Shown: positions 47,348 through 55,285 of the stretch, piece by piece
Numbering within the stretch: the first letter of the stretch is position 1
Layout: the number at the start of each line of letters is the position of its first letter
Assembly: GCF_020144925.1 (NCBI RefSeq)
Contig: NZ_NSLC01000010.1
Span: 62,001 to 126,000, forward strand
Direction of reading: 5' to 3'
DNA length: 64,000 bases
From: Afifella sp. IM 167
GTDB taxonomy: Bacteria; Pseudomonadota; Alphaproteobacteria; Rhizobiales; Afifellaceae
Notes under the pieces: model-generated
The model's database searches: none
Seen by the model: only the letters and a program-made list of their open reading frames with translations
Told to the model about the DNA's origin: nothing
Made by a program: the position numbers and the translations under genes

Positions 47348-47724
47348 GCACCACCGAGAACATCAACGGCATTCCCTTCGATCTCTTGTCCCCGCAGGAG
47401 GTGCGCAAGGCACTCGACGCGCATGAGATTGTCCTCATCGACGTCCGCACACCCGCCGAATTCGCCTTCGAGCGCATCCCCGGGGCCCTGCTCGCGCCCA
47501 TGTCGGAGCTCGACGTGATCAGCCTGCCCGATCAGACGGGCAAGCGCGTCGTCTTCCATTGCGGGACGGGCAAACGATCGGAGGCGGCCAGCCGCCAGGC
47601 CGTCGCGGCCGGCTTCGACAAGGTCGCCCATATGGTCGGCGGCCTTTCGGCCTGGAAACAGGCGAACCTGCCGCTGATCACCACCGACTTCTCCTCCGGC
47701 CAGCCCAAGCGCGTCGGCCAGTAG
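47344..47724 (+). CDS. Rhodanese-domain sulfurtransferase
   Basis: A 126-residue single-domain rhodanese. The CH2A-like motif I-D-V-R-T-P-A-E-F is at 32-40, and the catalytic cysteine C73 lies in the loop C-G-T-G-K-R, of the length typical of sulfur-transfer rhodaneses rather than phosphatases. There is no signal peptide, so it is cytosolic. Its ATG overlaps the stop of the acyltransferase (ATGA, 47344-47347), indicating co-translation. The physiological acceptor is unknown. Confidence 0.93.
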   Translation: MSTTENINGIPFDLLSPQEVRKALDAHEIVLIDVRTPAEFAFERIPGALLAPMSELDVISLPDQTGKRVVFHCGTGKRSEAASRQAVAAGFDKVAHMVGGLSAWKQANLPLITTDFSSGQPKRVGQ

Positions 47725-47852
47725 GGCAATCCGAGCCCGCGCCGCTGCGGCCGCGCCGCCATCACCATGCGTCACGAGAGGGTGAGAGGCCTTTTTTGGC
47801 CTTTCACCGCGCCCCACCTTGAGGGAAGCTCGCAAGGTGGAGGAATTTGGAA

Positions 47853-48377
<525 letters not shown>

Positions 48378-48389
48378 TCGACCAACGCC

Positions 48390-48405
48390 TCAGTCGTGCG
48401 ACTGA
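48390..48405. repeat. Inverted repeat between convergent msrB and VOC genes
   Basis: TCAGTCG-TG-CGACTGA is a perfect 7-base inverted repeat 12 bases after the msrB stop, between convergent genes. There is no T-run on either side, so it is at best a weak or factor-dependent terminator. Confidence 0.4.
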
Positions 48406-48477
48406 CTTTCCCGGAATTCCGCGATACTTGCGGGCGCTCCCAGTCGGGCGCCTGAGAGCAAGGCCGACATCATCGCC

Positions 48478-48870
48478 TTACTCCGGGCGATGACAAACGG
48501 CCTCGATGTTGTTGCCGTCCGGATCGAGGACGAACGCGCCGTAATAGTTCGGATGATAGTGGGGACGGATCCCCGGAGCGCCATTGTCACGGCCCCCGGC
48601 CGCCATGGCCGCATCGTAAAAGGCGTCGACCGCCCTTCTGTCGGCCGCGGCGAAGGCGACGTGAAGATGCCCGCTCGCACTCGCGCCCGGCACCGGACTC
48701 ACCCAGAAGAACGGCTTTCCGGCCCTGCCGTAGCCGACCCCTTCGTAGCTGCCGCTTTCTTCTTTCGTCACCTCCATCACCACCTCCATGCCGAGGGCGG
48801 CGAGGGCCTTGTCATAGAAGGCGCGCGAACGGCCATAGTCCGACGCCGAAAAGCCGATGTGATCGATCAT
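48478..48870 (-). CDS. VOC (glyoxalase/bleomycin-resistance) family protein
   Basis: A 130-residue vicinal-oxygen-chelate fold protein. It begins M-I-D-H-I-G-F-S-A-S-D-Y with the first metal-ligand His at residue 4. It contains H-L-H-V-A-F in the middle and ends with G-A-F-V-L-D-P-D-G-N-N-I-E-A-V near the C-terminus, where the terminal Glu ligand lies. These proteins act as glyoxalases, dioxygenases or drug-binding proteins; substrate cannot be predicted. Alternative upstream starts exist, but the ATG at 48868-48870 matches the family N-terminus. Confidence 0.9.
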   Translation of the reverse strand: MIDHIGFSASDYGRSRAFYDKALAALGMEVVMEVTKEESGSYEGVGYGRAGKPFFWVSPVPGASASGHLHVAFAAADRRAVDAFYDAAMAAGGRDNGAPGIRPHYHPNYYGAFVLDPDGNNIEAVCHRPE

Positions 48871-49292
48871 GCGAGAGCCTCCAGATGCCATTTTCAACCT
48901 CGCCGCGGCCGCGTTGCCCGCCAGCATCGGGCGTCCGGCCAGGCGCGCCGGCGGATCTTCTCTAGCACTGAAAAAGTAGGAGCGGTTGCGACGAAAATCC
49001 CGCGGCAAGCCCGGCCTTCCGCGGCTTTGCGAATCACTTAGCCGGCGCGTCCCGGCCTGTTCCGAGCCCCATGCACACCGCCACATGGCCGGTTTTCGGC
49101 CGTCCCCGCGAACTTTCTTTGACCGCATCAGAGACACGATAGTCGGGTGCGCCCGTCTGACCTTTTGACCCGCGAACGCTTGGGGGCATAGAATGACCCA
49201 TTTCCGCCGCCTTCCTTTTGTCTACTGGCGCGGATGGGGCGACTCTGAGTGCCGCAGATGGATGTCAGTATAATTAGGATTTCTACTTAGTA

Positions 49293-49308
49293 TTAAGCCT
49301 TTTTTAAC
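49293..49308 (+). promoter_or_regulatory. Perfect CtrA-binding site
   Basis: TTAA, seven bases, TTAAC matches the full alphaproteobacterial CtrA consensus with no mismatch, in an AT-rich island 146 bases before the repeat-protein ATG. CtrA is the master cell-cycle response regulator. Whether it activates or represses depends on the transcription start, which is not visible. Confidence 0.75.
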
Positions 49309-49313
49309 GGTCA

Positions 49314-49329
49314 TTACCTTATCGTTAAC
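49314..49329 (+). promoter_or_regulatory. Second CtrA-type box (one mismatch)
   Basis: TTAC, seven bases, TTAAC differs from the CtrA consensus by one base and begins 21 bases (two helical turns) after the first box. Tandem phased boxes suggest cooperative CtrA binding at this promoter. Confidence 0.6.
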
Positions 49330-49453
49330 CACGTGTGGGTAGAGTCAATAGAGTAGGAACGGGTGTCCCCAGGATTCTTGACAAGCAAGAACGCCGGGTG
49401 TCTGAGACGAGCACTGTGAACGCTTGCCGGCGCCTTCAAGAAGGATGACTCAA

Positions 49454-52420
49454 ATGACCGTGGCATTGATCGGTGCGGCCGCCTCGCTGATCTCCGTGAT
49501 TCTTTTTACAGTTCTTGCTTTTGGCGGCCTCTATCAGCTTGGTCTTCTGCGCGAGCAGATGCGCGCGACGCGCGATGACGAGAAAAAGCGTGCCAGCCTT
49601 GGCGTCTGCGACCGCTTCGACAGCGATCCGCTCCTCGAGAAGGCGGCCGACGCCCTCTCCAACTACGCCCTCTCCAATGGCCGCCGGGCGGAAACCGGCA
49701 TCTACCGGGACATTGCCGTCCTTATGAAGTTCTTCGACACGATGGCGATTGGCATTCGCCAGGACCTCTATGTCGAGGAAATACTTGCCCACCATATGCG
49801 CGACGACGTGCGCCGGGTGGTCGAGGTCTATCGTACCGCCTGCACCGCCCGCTTCCGTGCCGAGAAGGACTACGCCGCGGTCATCGAGCTCGATCGCCGC
49901 TGGCAGGCCGGAGAGGCGGCACCTGTGCGGCAGGACTGGTTCCGCGCCGAGCGCGTCTCGACCCGTCCTCAGCTCGTTGCGGCCGCGCGCCGCGCCGGCG
50001 AACCGCTATTTGCCAGGATCGAAGAACGTCAGCCGCTCCTCAAGGGGGCGCCCATGAATGGGGGAACTCTCATGACTGAACCCAACGCCGCGCGGACCGG
50101 GCCAGCCCCCGCCTCCCACGGCTATGCTTTCCGGAACGGGAGCCAGCCGGCGACGAATGGCGCATTCCGTCCGGCAGCGAGGCCGGCGGAGACGAAGGCA
50201 TCCGAACCGCCGAGGACATCGAGCTGGCTCTTCCCGGCGCCCGCCCCGACGAAAGCGGCTGCGGCACCCGTGACGAGCACACCGGGGAACGGCAAGAGCT
50301 GGCTCTATCCCGCGCCGAAGAGCGCCGAGGCGCCACGGCCGGCCGCGCCGGCGGCGACGCCGGAGCCGCGCACCAGCTGGCTTTACCGCGCCGCGCCCAA
50401 GCCCGTCCCGGCGCAGGAGCCCTCGCAGGAGCAGGCACCCGCAACCACTTCCAGCTGGCTTTTCCGCAAGGCGCCGGCCGCGCCTCAATCGGCACCCCCT
50501 TCCGCAAAGGCCGAGAAGAGCCAGCCGGAGACGAGCTGGGTCTACCGCCTGGTCGCGGAGCCCGCCGAAGAGAAGAAGACGTCGGGTCTCTCCTCCTGGC
50601 TCCAGTTCCTCCGCCCGGCTGCGGCGCCCGCGCCGACCGAGCCTAGGAAGGAGCAGCATTCCGCCCAGAACTCCGCCCCGAACTCCGCCCCGAACTCCGC
50701 AACGGCCGAGACGAGCTGGCTTTACCGCCAGCGCGCCCCCGAGGCCGCGGCTTCCACCGCCAACTCCGCTGCCGCCGCTGCGGGTTGGCTCTATCGCAAG
50801 GCGAGCGACGCCGTCGCTTCCGCCGCCCACCCCATCATCGAGCACCGCGAGAACGACGAGATGTCACCGGCTTCAGGACCTGCCGCCTTCCTCGGCTGTC
50901 TTTTCTCCACTGGCAACACTGCCACCTCCCACAACGCCATCGAGGCTGAGCCTGCGCGCGCTCCCGAACCGGAAGCTCCGGTGGGGCCCGAGCCGACCGA
51001 GGGTGCCGCCCGCGCCGCTGCCTTCGTGAAGAAGCTCTTCGCCAAGCCCGAGACCGGCACGGACGCCGCCAAGGCGCCGGCGCCGCGCCCCGCGGCGGCC
51101 GCCGCCCGCCCCGCCGGCTCCAGCTGGATCTACGGCGGCGCGACCGCGCAGGCACAGGCGGCCGCCGCGGCGCCAAAGCCGGCGACGAAGCCCGCCGCCC
51201 AGCCGTCTTCCGGCTACTTCTACCGCGCCGCCGCGCCCCAGCCCCAGCCCCAGCAGCAGCCGAAGCCGACCGCAGCCGCCAGGCCGTTGAGCGCCGGATC
51301 GAGCTGGGTCTTCCGCGGCCAGCAGGCATTGGCCGCACAGGCATCCGAAAAGGCCGCCGCCGCTCCGGCGCGCACCGAGGCGCCGGCCCGTTCGTGGCTT
51401 TTCCCGGCGGCCACCGCTCCGGCGAAATCCGCATCCAAGGTCGAGACCCCCAAAGCCGCAGCCACGCAGCCCGAAGCGCCGAAGGCCGCGGCGCCGGCCG
51501 CCCCGAAAGCGAGCTGGCTCTATCGCAGCGCTGCGCCGGCAAAGCCTGCGGCTCCCGCGCCGAAGGCGCCCGAGAAAGCACCTGAAAAGCCCGCCGCGCC
51601 GCAGCAGAGCTGGCTCTACAGGGCCGCTCCGGCAGCCCCTGCCAAGCCGGCCGAGCCGAAGGCTGCCGCTCCCGCCACGCCGAAGGCGACCGAAAAGCCC
51701 GTGACGCAGTCGAGCTGGCTCTTCCGCGCAGAACCCGCCGCCCCGGCGAAAGCTGCCGCGCCTGCTCCGAAGACCGAGGCGAAGCCGGCCGAAAAGCCGG
51801 CCGCAGGGCCCGCCGCGACCCAGTCGACCTGGCTCTTCCGCGCGGCTCCGGCCGTTCCGGCGAAGCCGGCACCGAAGACGGCAGCACCCAAGGCTGCCGC
51901 ACCGAAAGCCGCCGCACCGAAGGTGGCCGAGAAACCGGCTGCGCCGGCCAGCCGGGCCGAGGCGCCCGCAAGCTGGCTCTTCCGTCCCAACGGGGCCGCC
52001 AACGGCCACACCAACGGCGTCTCCACCACCGGTCCGGCGGCCCCGAAACCGCAGCAGCCGCACTCCAACGGCGAGATCAAGCGGCCGCAGGCGCCCACCG
52101 GGATCTTCATGCGGCCTTCCCCGCAGACGAACGGGGCGGCCGTGAACGGAGCCTCCAAGAATGGCGCTTCCATGAACGGCACCAGGTCGAACGGCCATGC
52201 CCTGAACGGGCATAACGGCATCGCCCATCACGCTTCAGGCATGAACGGAGCCCGGGCCAACGGCCACGCCATGAATGGGACCCACGTCAACGGCACGAGC
52301 TGGCTCTTCCCGGCCCTTCCCGCCTCGGCGGCAAAGAAGCAGGAAGCACAGCCGGAAGAGAAGGCCCCTGCCGCTCCCGCCCCCTCCAGCTGGCTCTACC
52401 GCCAGCCGCTCGCCCGCTAG
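49454..52420 (+). CDS. Membrane-anchored multi-repeat disordered protein with S-W-L-[FY]-[RP] motifs
   Basis: A 988-residue protein with no family I recognise over most of its length. Residues 5-30 form a transmembrane anchor. Residues about 31-165 form a helical, charged domain resembling DUF4760. From about 200 to the end it is Ala/Pro/Lys-rich and probably disordered. Eighteen Trp motifs of the type [S/T/G]-W-[L/V/I]-[F/Y/Q] begin at 257, 282, 308, 334, 361, 381, 421, 444, 557, 617, 647, 687, 719, 754, 792, 840, 949 and 979, the last just before the C-terminus. Degenerate copies (G-Y-A-F-R, G-Y-F-Y-R, G-I-F-M-R) lie at 223, 587 and 883. Residues 845-948 are Asn-Gly-rich. The ATG at 49454 is set by AGAAGG nine bases upstream. 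A multivalent scaffold is the obvious hypothesis; unproven. Confidence 0.85.
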   Translation: MTVALIGAAASLISVILFTVLAFGGLYQLGLLREQMRATRDDEKKRASLGVCDRFDSDPLLEKAADALSNYALSNGRRAETGIYRDIAVLMKFFDTMAIGIRQDLYVEEILAHHMRDDVRRVVEVYRTACTARFRAEKDYAAVIELDRRWQAGEAAPVRQDWFRAERVSTRPQLVAAARRAGEPLFARIEERQPLLKGAPMNGGTLMTEPNAARTGPAPASHGYAFRNGSQPATNGAFRPAARPAETKASEPPRTSSWLFPAPAPTKAAAAPVTSTPGNGKSWLYPAPKSAEAPRPAAPAATPEPRTSWLYRAAPKPVPAQEPSQEQAPATTSSWLFRKAPAAPQSAPPSAKAEKSQPETSWVYRLVAEPAEEKKTSGLSSWLQFLRPAAAPAPTEPRKEQHSAQNSAPNSAPNSATAETSWLYRQRAPEAAASTANSAAAAAGWLYRKASDAVASAAHPIIEHRENDEMSPASGPAAFLGCLFSTGNTATSHNAIEAEPARAPEPEAPVGPEPTEGAARAAAFVKKLFAKPETGTDAAKAPAPRPAAAAARPAGSSWIYGGATAQAQAAAAAPKPATKPAAQPSSGYFYRAAAPQPQPQQQPKPTAAARPLSAGSSWVFRGQQALAAQASEKAAAAPARTEAPARSWLFPAATAPAKSASKVETPKAAATQPEAPKAAAPAAPKASWLYRSAAPAKPAAPAPKAPEKAPEKPAAPQQSWLYRAAPAAPAKPAEPKAAAPATPKATEKPVTQSSWLFRAEPAAPAKAAAPAPKTEAKPAEKPAAGPAATQSTWLFRAAPAVPAKPAPKTAAPKAAAPKAAAPKVAEKPAAPASRAEAPASWLFRPNGAANGHTNGVSTTGPAAPKPQQPHSNGEIKRPQAPTGIFMRPSPQTNGAAVNGASKNGASMNGTRSNGHALNGHNGIAHHASGMNGARANGHAMNGTHVNGTSWLFPALPASAAKKQEAQPEEKAPAAPAPSSWLYRQPLAR
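50222..52399 (+). repeat. Dispersed coding repeats specifying the W-L-[FY] motif
   Basis: Eighteen short in-frame repeats (mostly AGC TGG CTN TWY and variants) spaced 20-113 codons apart within the 988-residue protein. Synonymous codons vary between copies (CTC/CTT, TTC/TTT, TAC/TAT, CGC/CGT/AGG), while the linkers differ freely in length and sequence. That pattern suggests selection on the peptide motif rather than recent DNA duplication. Confidence 0.9.
51986..52297 (+). repeat. Asn-Gly dipeptide-rich coding segment
   Basis: Codons 845-948 of the repeat protein encode about 17 Asn-Gly pairs at irregular 2-8 residue spacing (for example A-V-N-G-A-S-K-N-G-A-S-M-N-G-T), with His, Ala and Ser between them. 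Its composition differs sharply from the Ala/Pro/Lys linkers before it. It separates the last two tryptophan motifs from the others. Confidence 0.85.
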
Positions 52421-52429
52421 GGGACAACG

Positions 52430-52461
52430 AAAAAAGGCGCGCCGGAAGGACCGGCGCGCCT
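52430..52461 (-). terminator. Terminator of sdhB, shared with the repeat-protein gene
   Basis: An 11-base perfect stem (AGGCGCGCCGG / CCGGCGCGCCT) with an AAGGA loop. Read on the minus strand it is followed by a run of six T residues, so it is a good intrinsic terminator for transcripts leaving sdhB. On the plus strand the U-run is poor (TCTTC), so termination of the repeat-protein transcript would be weaker. Confidence 0.8.
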
Positions 52462-52556
52462 CTTCAAAGAGCCGGGATATACCGGCGAACGTTCTAGCGC
52501 TCGCGCCGCTTTGAAGCCGGCGAGGCCGGCAAGCGAGGAGAGCAGGCTGACGGGCG

Positions 52557-53333
52557 CTAGACGCGCCGCTCCACCATCTTCTTCTTGATCTCGGCGATGG
52601 CCTTGGCGGGGTTCAGCCCCTTCGGGCAGACCTGCACGCAATTGAGAATGGTGTGGCAGCGATAGAGCCGGAACGGGTCTTCCAGCTGGTCGAGCCGTTC
52701 GCCGGTGCGTTCGTCGCGGGAATCGGCGATCCAGCGCCAGGCCTGAAGGAGAGCCGCCGGGCCGAGATACCGCTCCGGGTTCCACCAGTAGCTGGGGCAG
52801 GCCGTCGTGCAGCAGGCACACAGGATGCACTCGTAATAGCCGTCGAGCCTTTCGCGGTCTTCGCGGCTCTGCCGCCATTCCTTCTCGGGCATCGGCGAGA
52901 CCGTCTGCAGCCAGGGCTCGATCAGCGCGTGCTGGGCGTAGAAGCGCGTGAGATCCGGCACGAGATCCTTCACCACCGGCATGTGCGGCAGCGGATAGAC
53001 CTTCACCGCGCCCTTCACCTCGTCCCAGCCCTTGATGCAGGCGAGCGTGTTGGAGCCGTCGATGTTCATGGCGCAGGAGCCGCAGATGCCCTCGCGGCAG
53101 GAGCGGCGGAGCGTGAGCGTCGGATCGACCTTGTTCTTGATCCACAAGAGCGCGTCGAGGACCATCGGCCCGCAATCGTCGATATCGACCCAGTAGGTGT
53201 CGAGGCGCGGATTTTCCTCATCGTCCGGATCCCAGCGATAGATGCGGAATTCCTTCAGATGCTGGGAATCGGGCTTCGGCCAGGACTTGCCCTGGTGAAC
53301 GACGGAATTCTTCGGAAGAGTAACCTGGACCAT
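52557..53333 (-). CDS. sdhB: Succinate dehydrogenase iron-sulfur subunit
   Basis: A 258-residue subunit of respiratory complex II passing electrons from SdhA to quinone. The [2Fe-2S] ligands are in C-R-E-G-I-C-G-S-C plus a later Cys. The [4Fe-4S] and [3Fe-4S] ligands are in [12 protein letters not shown] and [17 protein letters not shown]. Length is normal. The sdhA, C and D genes would lie upstream on the minus strand, but the plus-strand ThDP gene occupies that space, so sdhB is separated from its partners here or is transcribed alone. Confidence 0.98.
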   Translation of the reverse strand: MVQVTLPKNSVVHQGKSWPKPDSQHLKEFRIYRWDPDDEENPRLDTYWVDIDDCGPMVLDALLWIKNKVDPTLTLRRSCREGICGSCAMNIDGSNTLACIKGWDEVKGAVKVYPLPHMPVVKDLVPDLTRFYAQHALIEPWLQTVSPMPEKEWRQSREDRERLDGYYECILCACCTTACPSYWWNPERYLGPAALLQAWRWIADSRDERTGERLDQLEDPFRLYRCHTILNCVQVCPKGLNPAKAIAEIKKKMVERRV

Positions 53334-53463
53334 CTCGATTTCGTCTGCTGGAAAGTGACGGGTGGGCTTGGCCTAACCTGTGCTGCAAATGCGAAGGCGT
53401 CAACGTCTGAGGGCCGCCATGCCGTTCCGTAAGCGCGTTCCGGCGCCGCAGCTTGCCCGCCGA

Positions 53464-53497
53464 TCTCTTGCGCCGGCGCGCGCTTGCGCGCAAGAGA
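53464..53497 (+). promoter_or_regulatory. Strong hairpin with repeated CTTGCGC units before the ThDP gene
   Basis: A perfect 10-base inverted repeat (TCTCTTGCGC / GCGCAAGAGA) with a 14-base loop sits 36 bases before the ATG at 53534. The CTTGCGC unit occurs twice directly (53467-53473, 53483-53489) and once inverted (53488-53494), and the right half contains its own perfect CTTGCG-CGCAAG palindrome. Alternative hairpins are therefore possible. It may be a multi-site operator or a leader-RNA structure; no factor is known. Confidence 0.45.
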
Positions 53498-53533
53498 GCG
53501 CCACGTGAACGAGGCCGGAGTAGTCGTCGGACC

Positions 53534-55225
53534 ATGAATGATCAAGCGGGAAGCGCCGCCGCCCTTCGCATGCGCACGGGCGGCCAGATTCTGATCGACC
53601 AGCTGCTTGCGCAGGGCGTCAAGGCGATAAGCTGCGTGCCGGGCGAAAGCTACCTCGCCGCGCTCGATGCACTCCACGGCTCGAAAATCGACGTCGTCAC
53701 ATGCCGCAACGAGGGCGGCGCCGCGATGATGGCGGAGGCCGTCGGCAAGCTGACCGGGCGGCCCGGCATCTGCTTCGTCACCCGCGGGCCTGGCGCCACC
53801 AATGCCGCACACGGCGTCCACATCGCCGCACATGATTCGACCCCCATGATCCTCCTCATCGGCCAGGTGGAGCGCGCCATGCGCCATCGCGAGGCCTTCC
53901 AGGAGATCGACTACGGCCAGATGTTCGGCGACGTCGCCAAATGGGTCGTCGAGGTGAACGAAGCGAGCCGCCTGCCGGAATTCCTTGCCCGTGCCTTCCG
54001 CATCGCCATGCAGGGCAGGCCGGGGCCGGTGGTCATGTCGCTGCCGGAGGACATGCTGGTCGAGAAAGCCGCCGTCGCCGACGCGCCCTATGTCGAGCCG
54101 GCCGACAGCGCGCCTTCGCCCGCCGATCTTTCCCGTTTCGCCGGGCTCCTGGCCGAGGCGCGCCGGCCGATCGCGATTCTGGGTGGCTCGCGCTGGAGCG
54201 AGAAGGCCTCGGCCGATTTCGCCGCCTTTGCCGAGAGGACCGGGCTACCGGTCGCGACCTCGTTTCGCCGCGCCCATCTCTTTCCCGCCGAGCATCCGAA
54301 CTATGCCGGCGATCTCGGCATCGGCCCGAACCCGAAGCTCTTCGAGCGGGTGAAGGAGGCCGATCTCATCCTTCTCCTCGGCGGACGGCTCGCGGAGATG
54401 CCTTCCGGCGGCTACACGCTCCTCGACGTGCCAACGCCGCGCCAGAGGCTCGTGCACGTTCACCCAGGCGCGGAGGAGCTCGGCCGGGTCTATCAGCCGG
54501 CATTGGCCATCCAGGCGAGCCCCACGGCCTTCGTGGAGGCGCTTGCGGGCACCGCGCTCAATGTCGGCCCGGCGGCCCAGCAGGCCGGCGCCACGCATCA
54601 GGAGTATCTCGATTTTTCCGGCACGCCGCTGAAGGTGCCCGGCGCCTTCCAGTACGCCGAGGCGATGGTGTGGCTGCGCGAGCGGCTGGGCCCCGACGCC
54701 ATCATCTGCAACGGCGCCGGCAACTATGCTGCCTGGATCCACCGCTTCTACCGCTTCCGCCGGTTTGCGACGCAGCTCGCCCCGGTCTCCGGCTCCATGG
54801 GCTACGGCGTGCCCGCGGCGGTCATGGCCAAGCGCCTCTATCCGGAGCGGAACGTGGTCGCTTTCGCCGGCGACGGCTGCTTCCTGATGAACGGCCAGGA
54901 ATTCGCCACCGCGGTCCAGCACGGCATCGCCGTCATCGTCGTCGTCGTCGACAATTCCATGTACGGCACCATCCGCATGCATCAGGAGAGCCGTTATCCA
55001 GACCGGGTCTCGGCAACGGACCTTTCCAACCCCGATTTCGCCGCCCTGGCCCGGGCCTATGGCGGCCATGGCGAGACGGTGGAGACCACCGAGGAGTTCG
55101 CGCACGCCTTCGAACGCGCCCTCGCCGCGAAGAAGGCCGCGATCATCCATTGCAGGCTCGATCCGGAAGCCATCACGCCGGCCAAAACGCTCACCCAGCT
55201 GCGCGCCAGCAAGGTGTCCAACTGA
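53534..55225 (+). CDS. Thiamine-diphosphate-dependent enzyme, acetolactate-synthase superfamily
   Basis: A 563-residue three-domain ThDP enzyme resembling the IlvB large subunit. The N-terminal Pyr domain has the catalytic glutamate E60 in R-N-E-G-G-A-A-M-M. The central domain and the C-terminal PP domain follow, with the ThDP/Mg motif G-D-G-C-F-L-M-N-G and its distal Asn in V-V-V-D-N-S-M-Y-G-T. There is no adjacent ilvN-type small subunit, and annotated relatives include catabolic acetolactate synthase and other 2-oxoacid lyases, so the reaction is not certain. A strong hairpin precedes the start. Confidence 0.85.
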   Translation: MNDQAGSAAALRMRTGGQILIDQLLAQGVKAISCVPGESYLAALDALHGSKIDVVTCRNEGGAAMMAEAVGKLTGRPGICFVTRGPGATNAAHGVHIAAHDSTPMILLIGQVERAMRHREAFQEIDYGQMFGDVAKWVVEVNEASRLPEFLARAFRIAMQGRPGPVVMSLPEDMLVEKAAVADAPYVEPADSAPSPADLSRFAGLLAEARRPIAILGGSRWSEKASADFAAFAERTGLPVATSFRRAHLFPAEHPNYAGDLGIGPNPKLFERVKEADLILLLGGRLAEMPSGGYTLLDVPTPRQRLVHVHPGAEELGRVYQPALAIQASPTAFVEALAGTALNVGPAAQQAGATHQEYLDFSGTPLKVPGAFQYAEAMVWLRERLGPDAIICNGAGNYAAWIHRFYRFRRFATQLAPVSGSMGYGVPAAVMAKRLYPERNVVAFAGDGCFLMNGQEFATAVQHGIAVIVVVVDNSMYGTIRMHQESRYPDRVSATDLSNPDFAALARAYGGHGETVETTEEFAHAFERALAAKKAAIIHCRLDPEAITPAKTLTQLRASKVSN

Positions 55226-55285
55226 TATATAAGCATTTGCAGAGATAGGGAAATTTGGGCGTCGAAGGCCGAGACGGGAGAATCA

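Larger units (their letters stand above)
48871..49453. other. Long intergenic region with a CtrA/GANTC promoter
   Basis: A 583-base gap with no credible gene: the short open frames here lack ribosome sites and family features. The left two-thirds is ordinary GC-rich sequence without a tRNA or terminator that I can see. From about 49265 to 49335 it turns strikingly AT-rich and contains two CtrA-type boxes, with GANTC sites at 49241-49245, 49342-49346 and 49373-49377. This is very probably the promoter of the following repeat-protein gene. Confidence 0.7.

Noticed and set aside
48986-49168. Small plus-strand open frame in the gap before the repeat-protein gene
   Set aside because: No ribosome site, Arg/Pro/Ser-rich product and no recognisable motif; probably random open frame in GC-rich DNA.
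50222-52399. CRISPR array or tandem DNA repeat
   Set aside because: The repeats are short, in frame, synonymously varied and irregularly spaced; they specify a peptide motif, not a spacer array.
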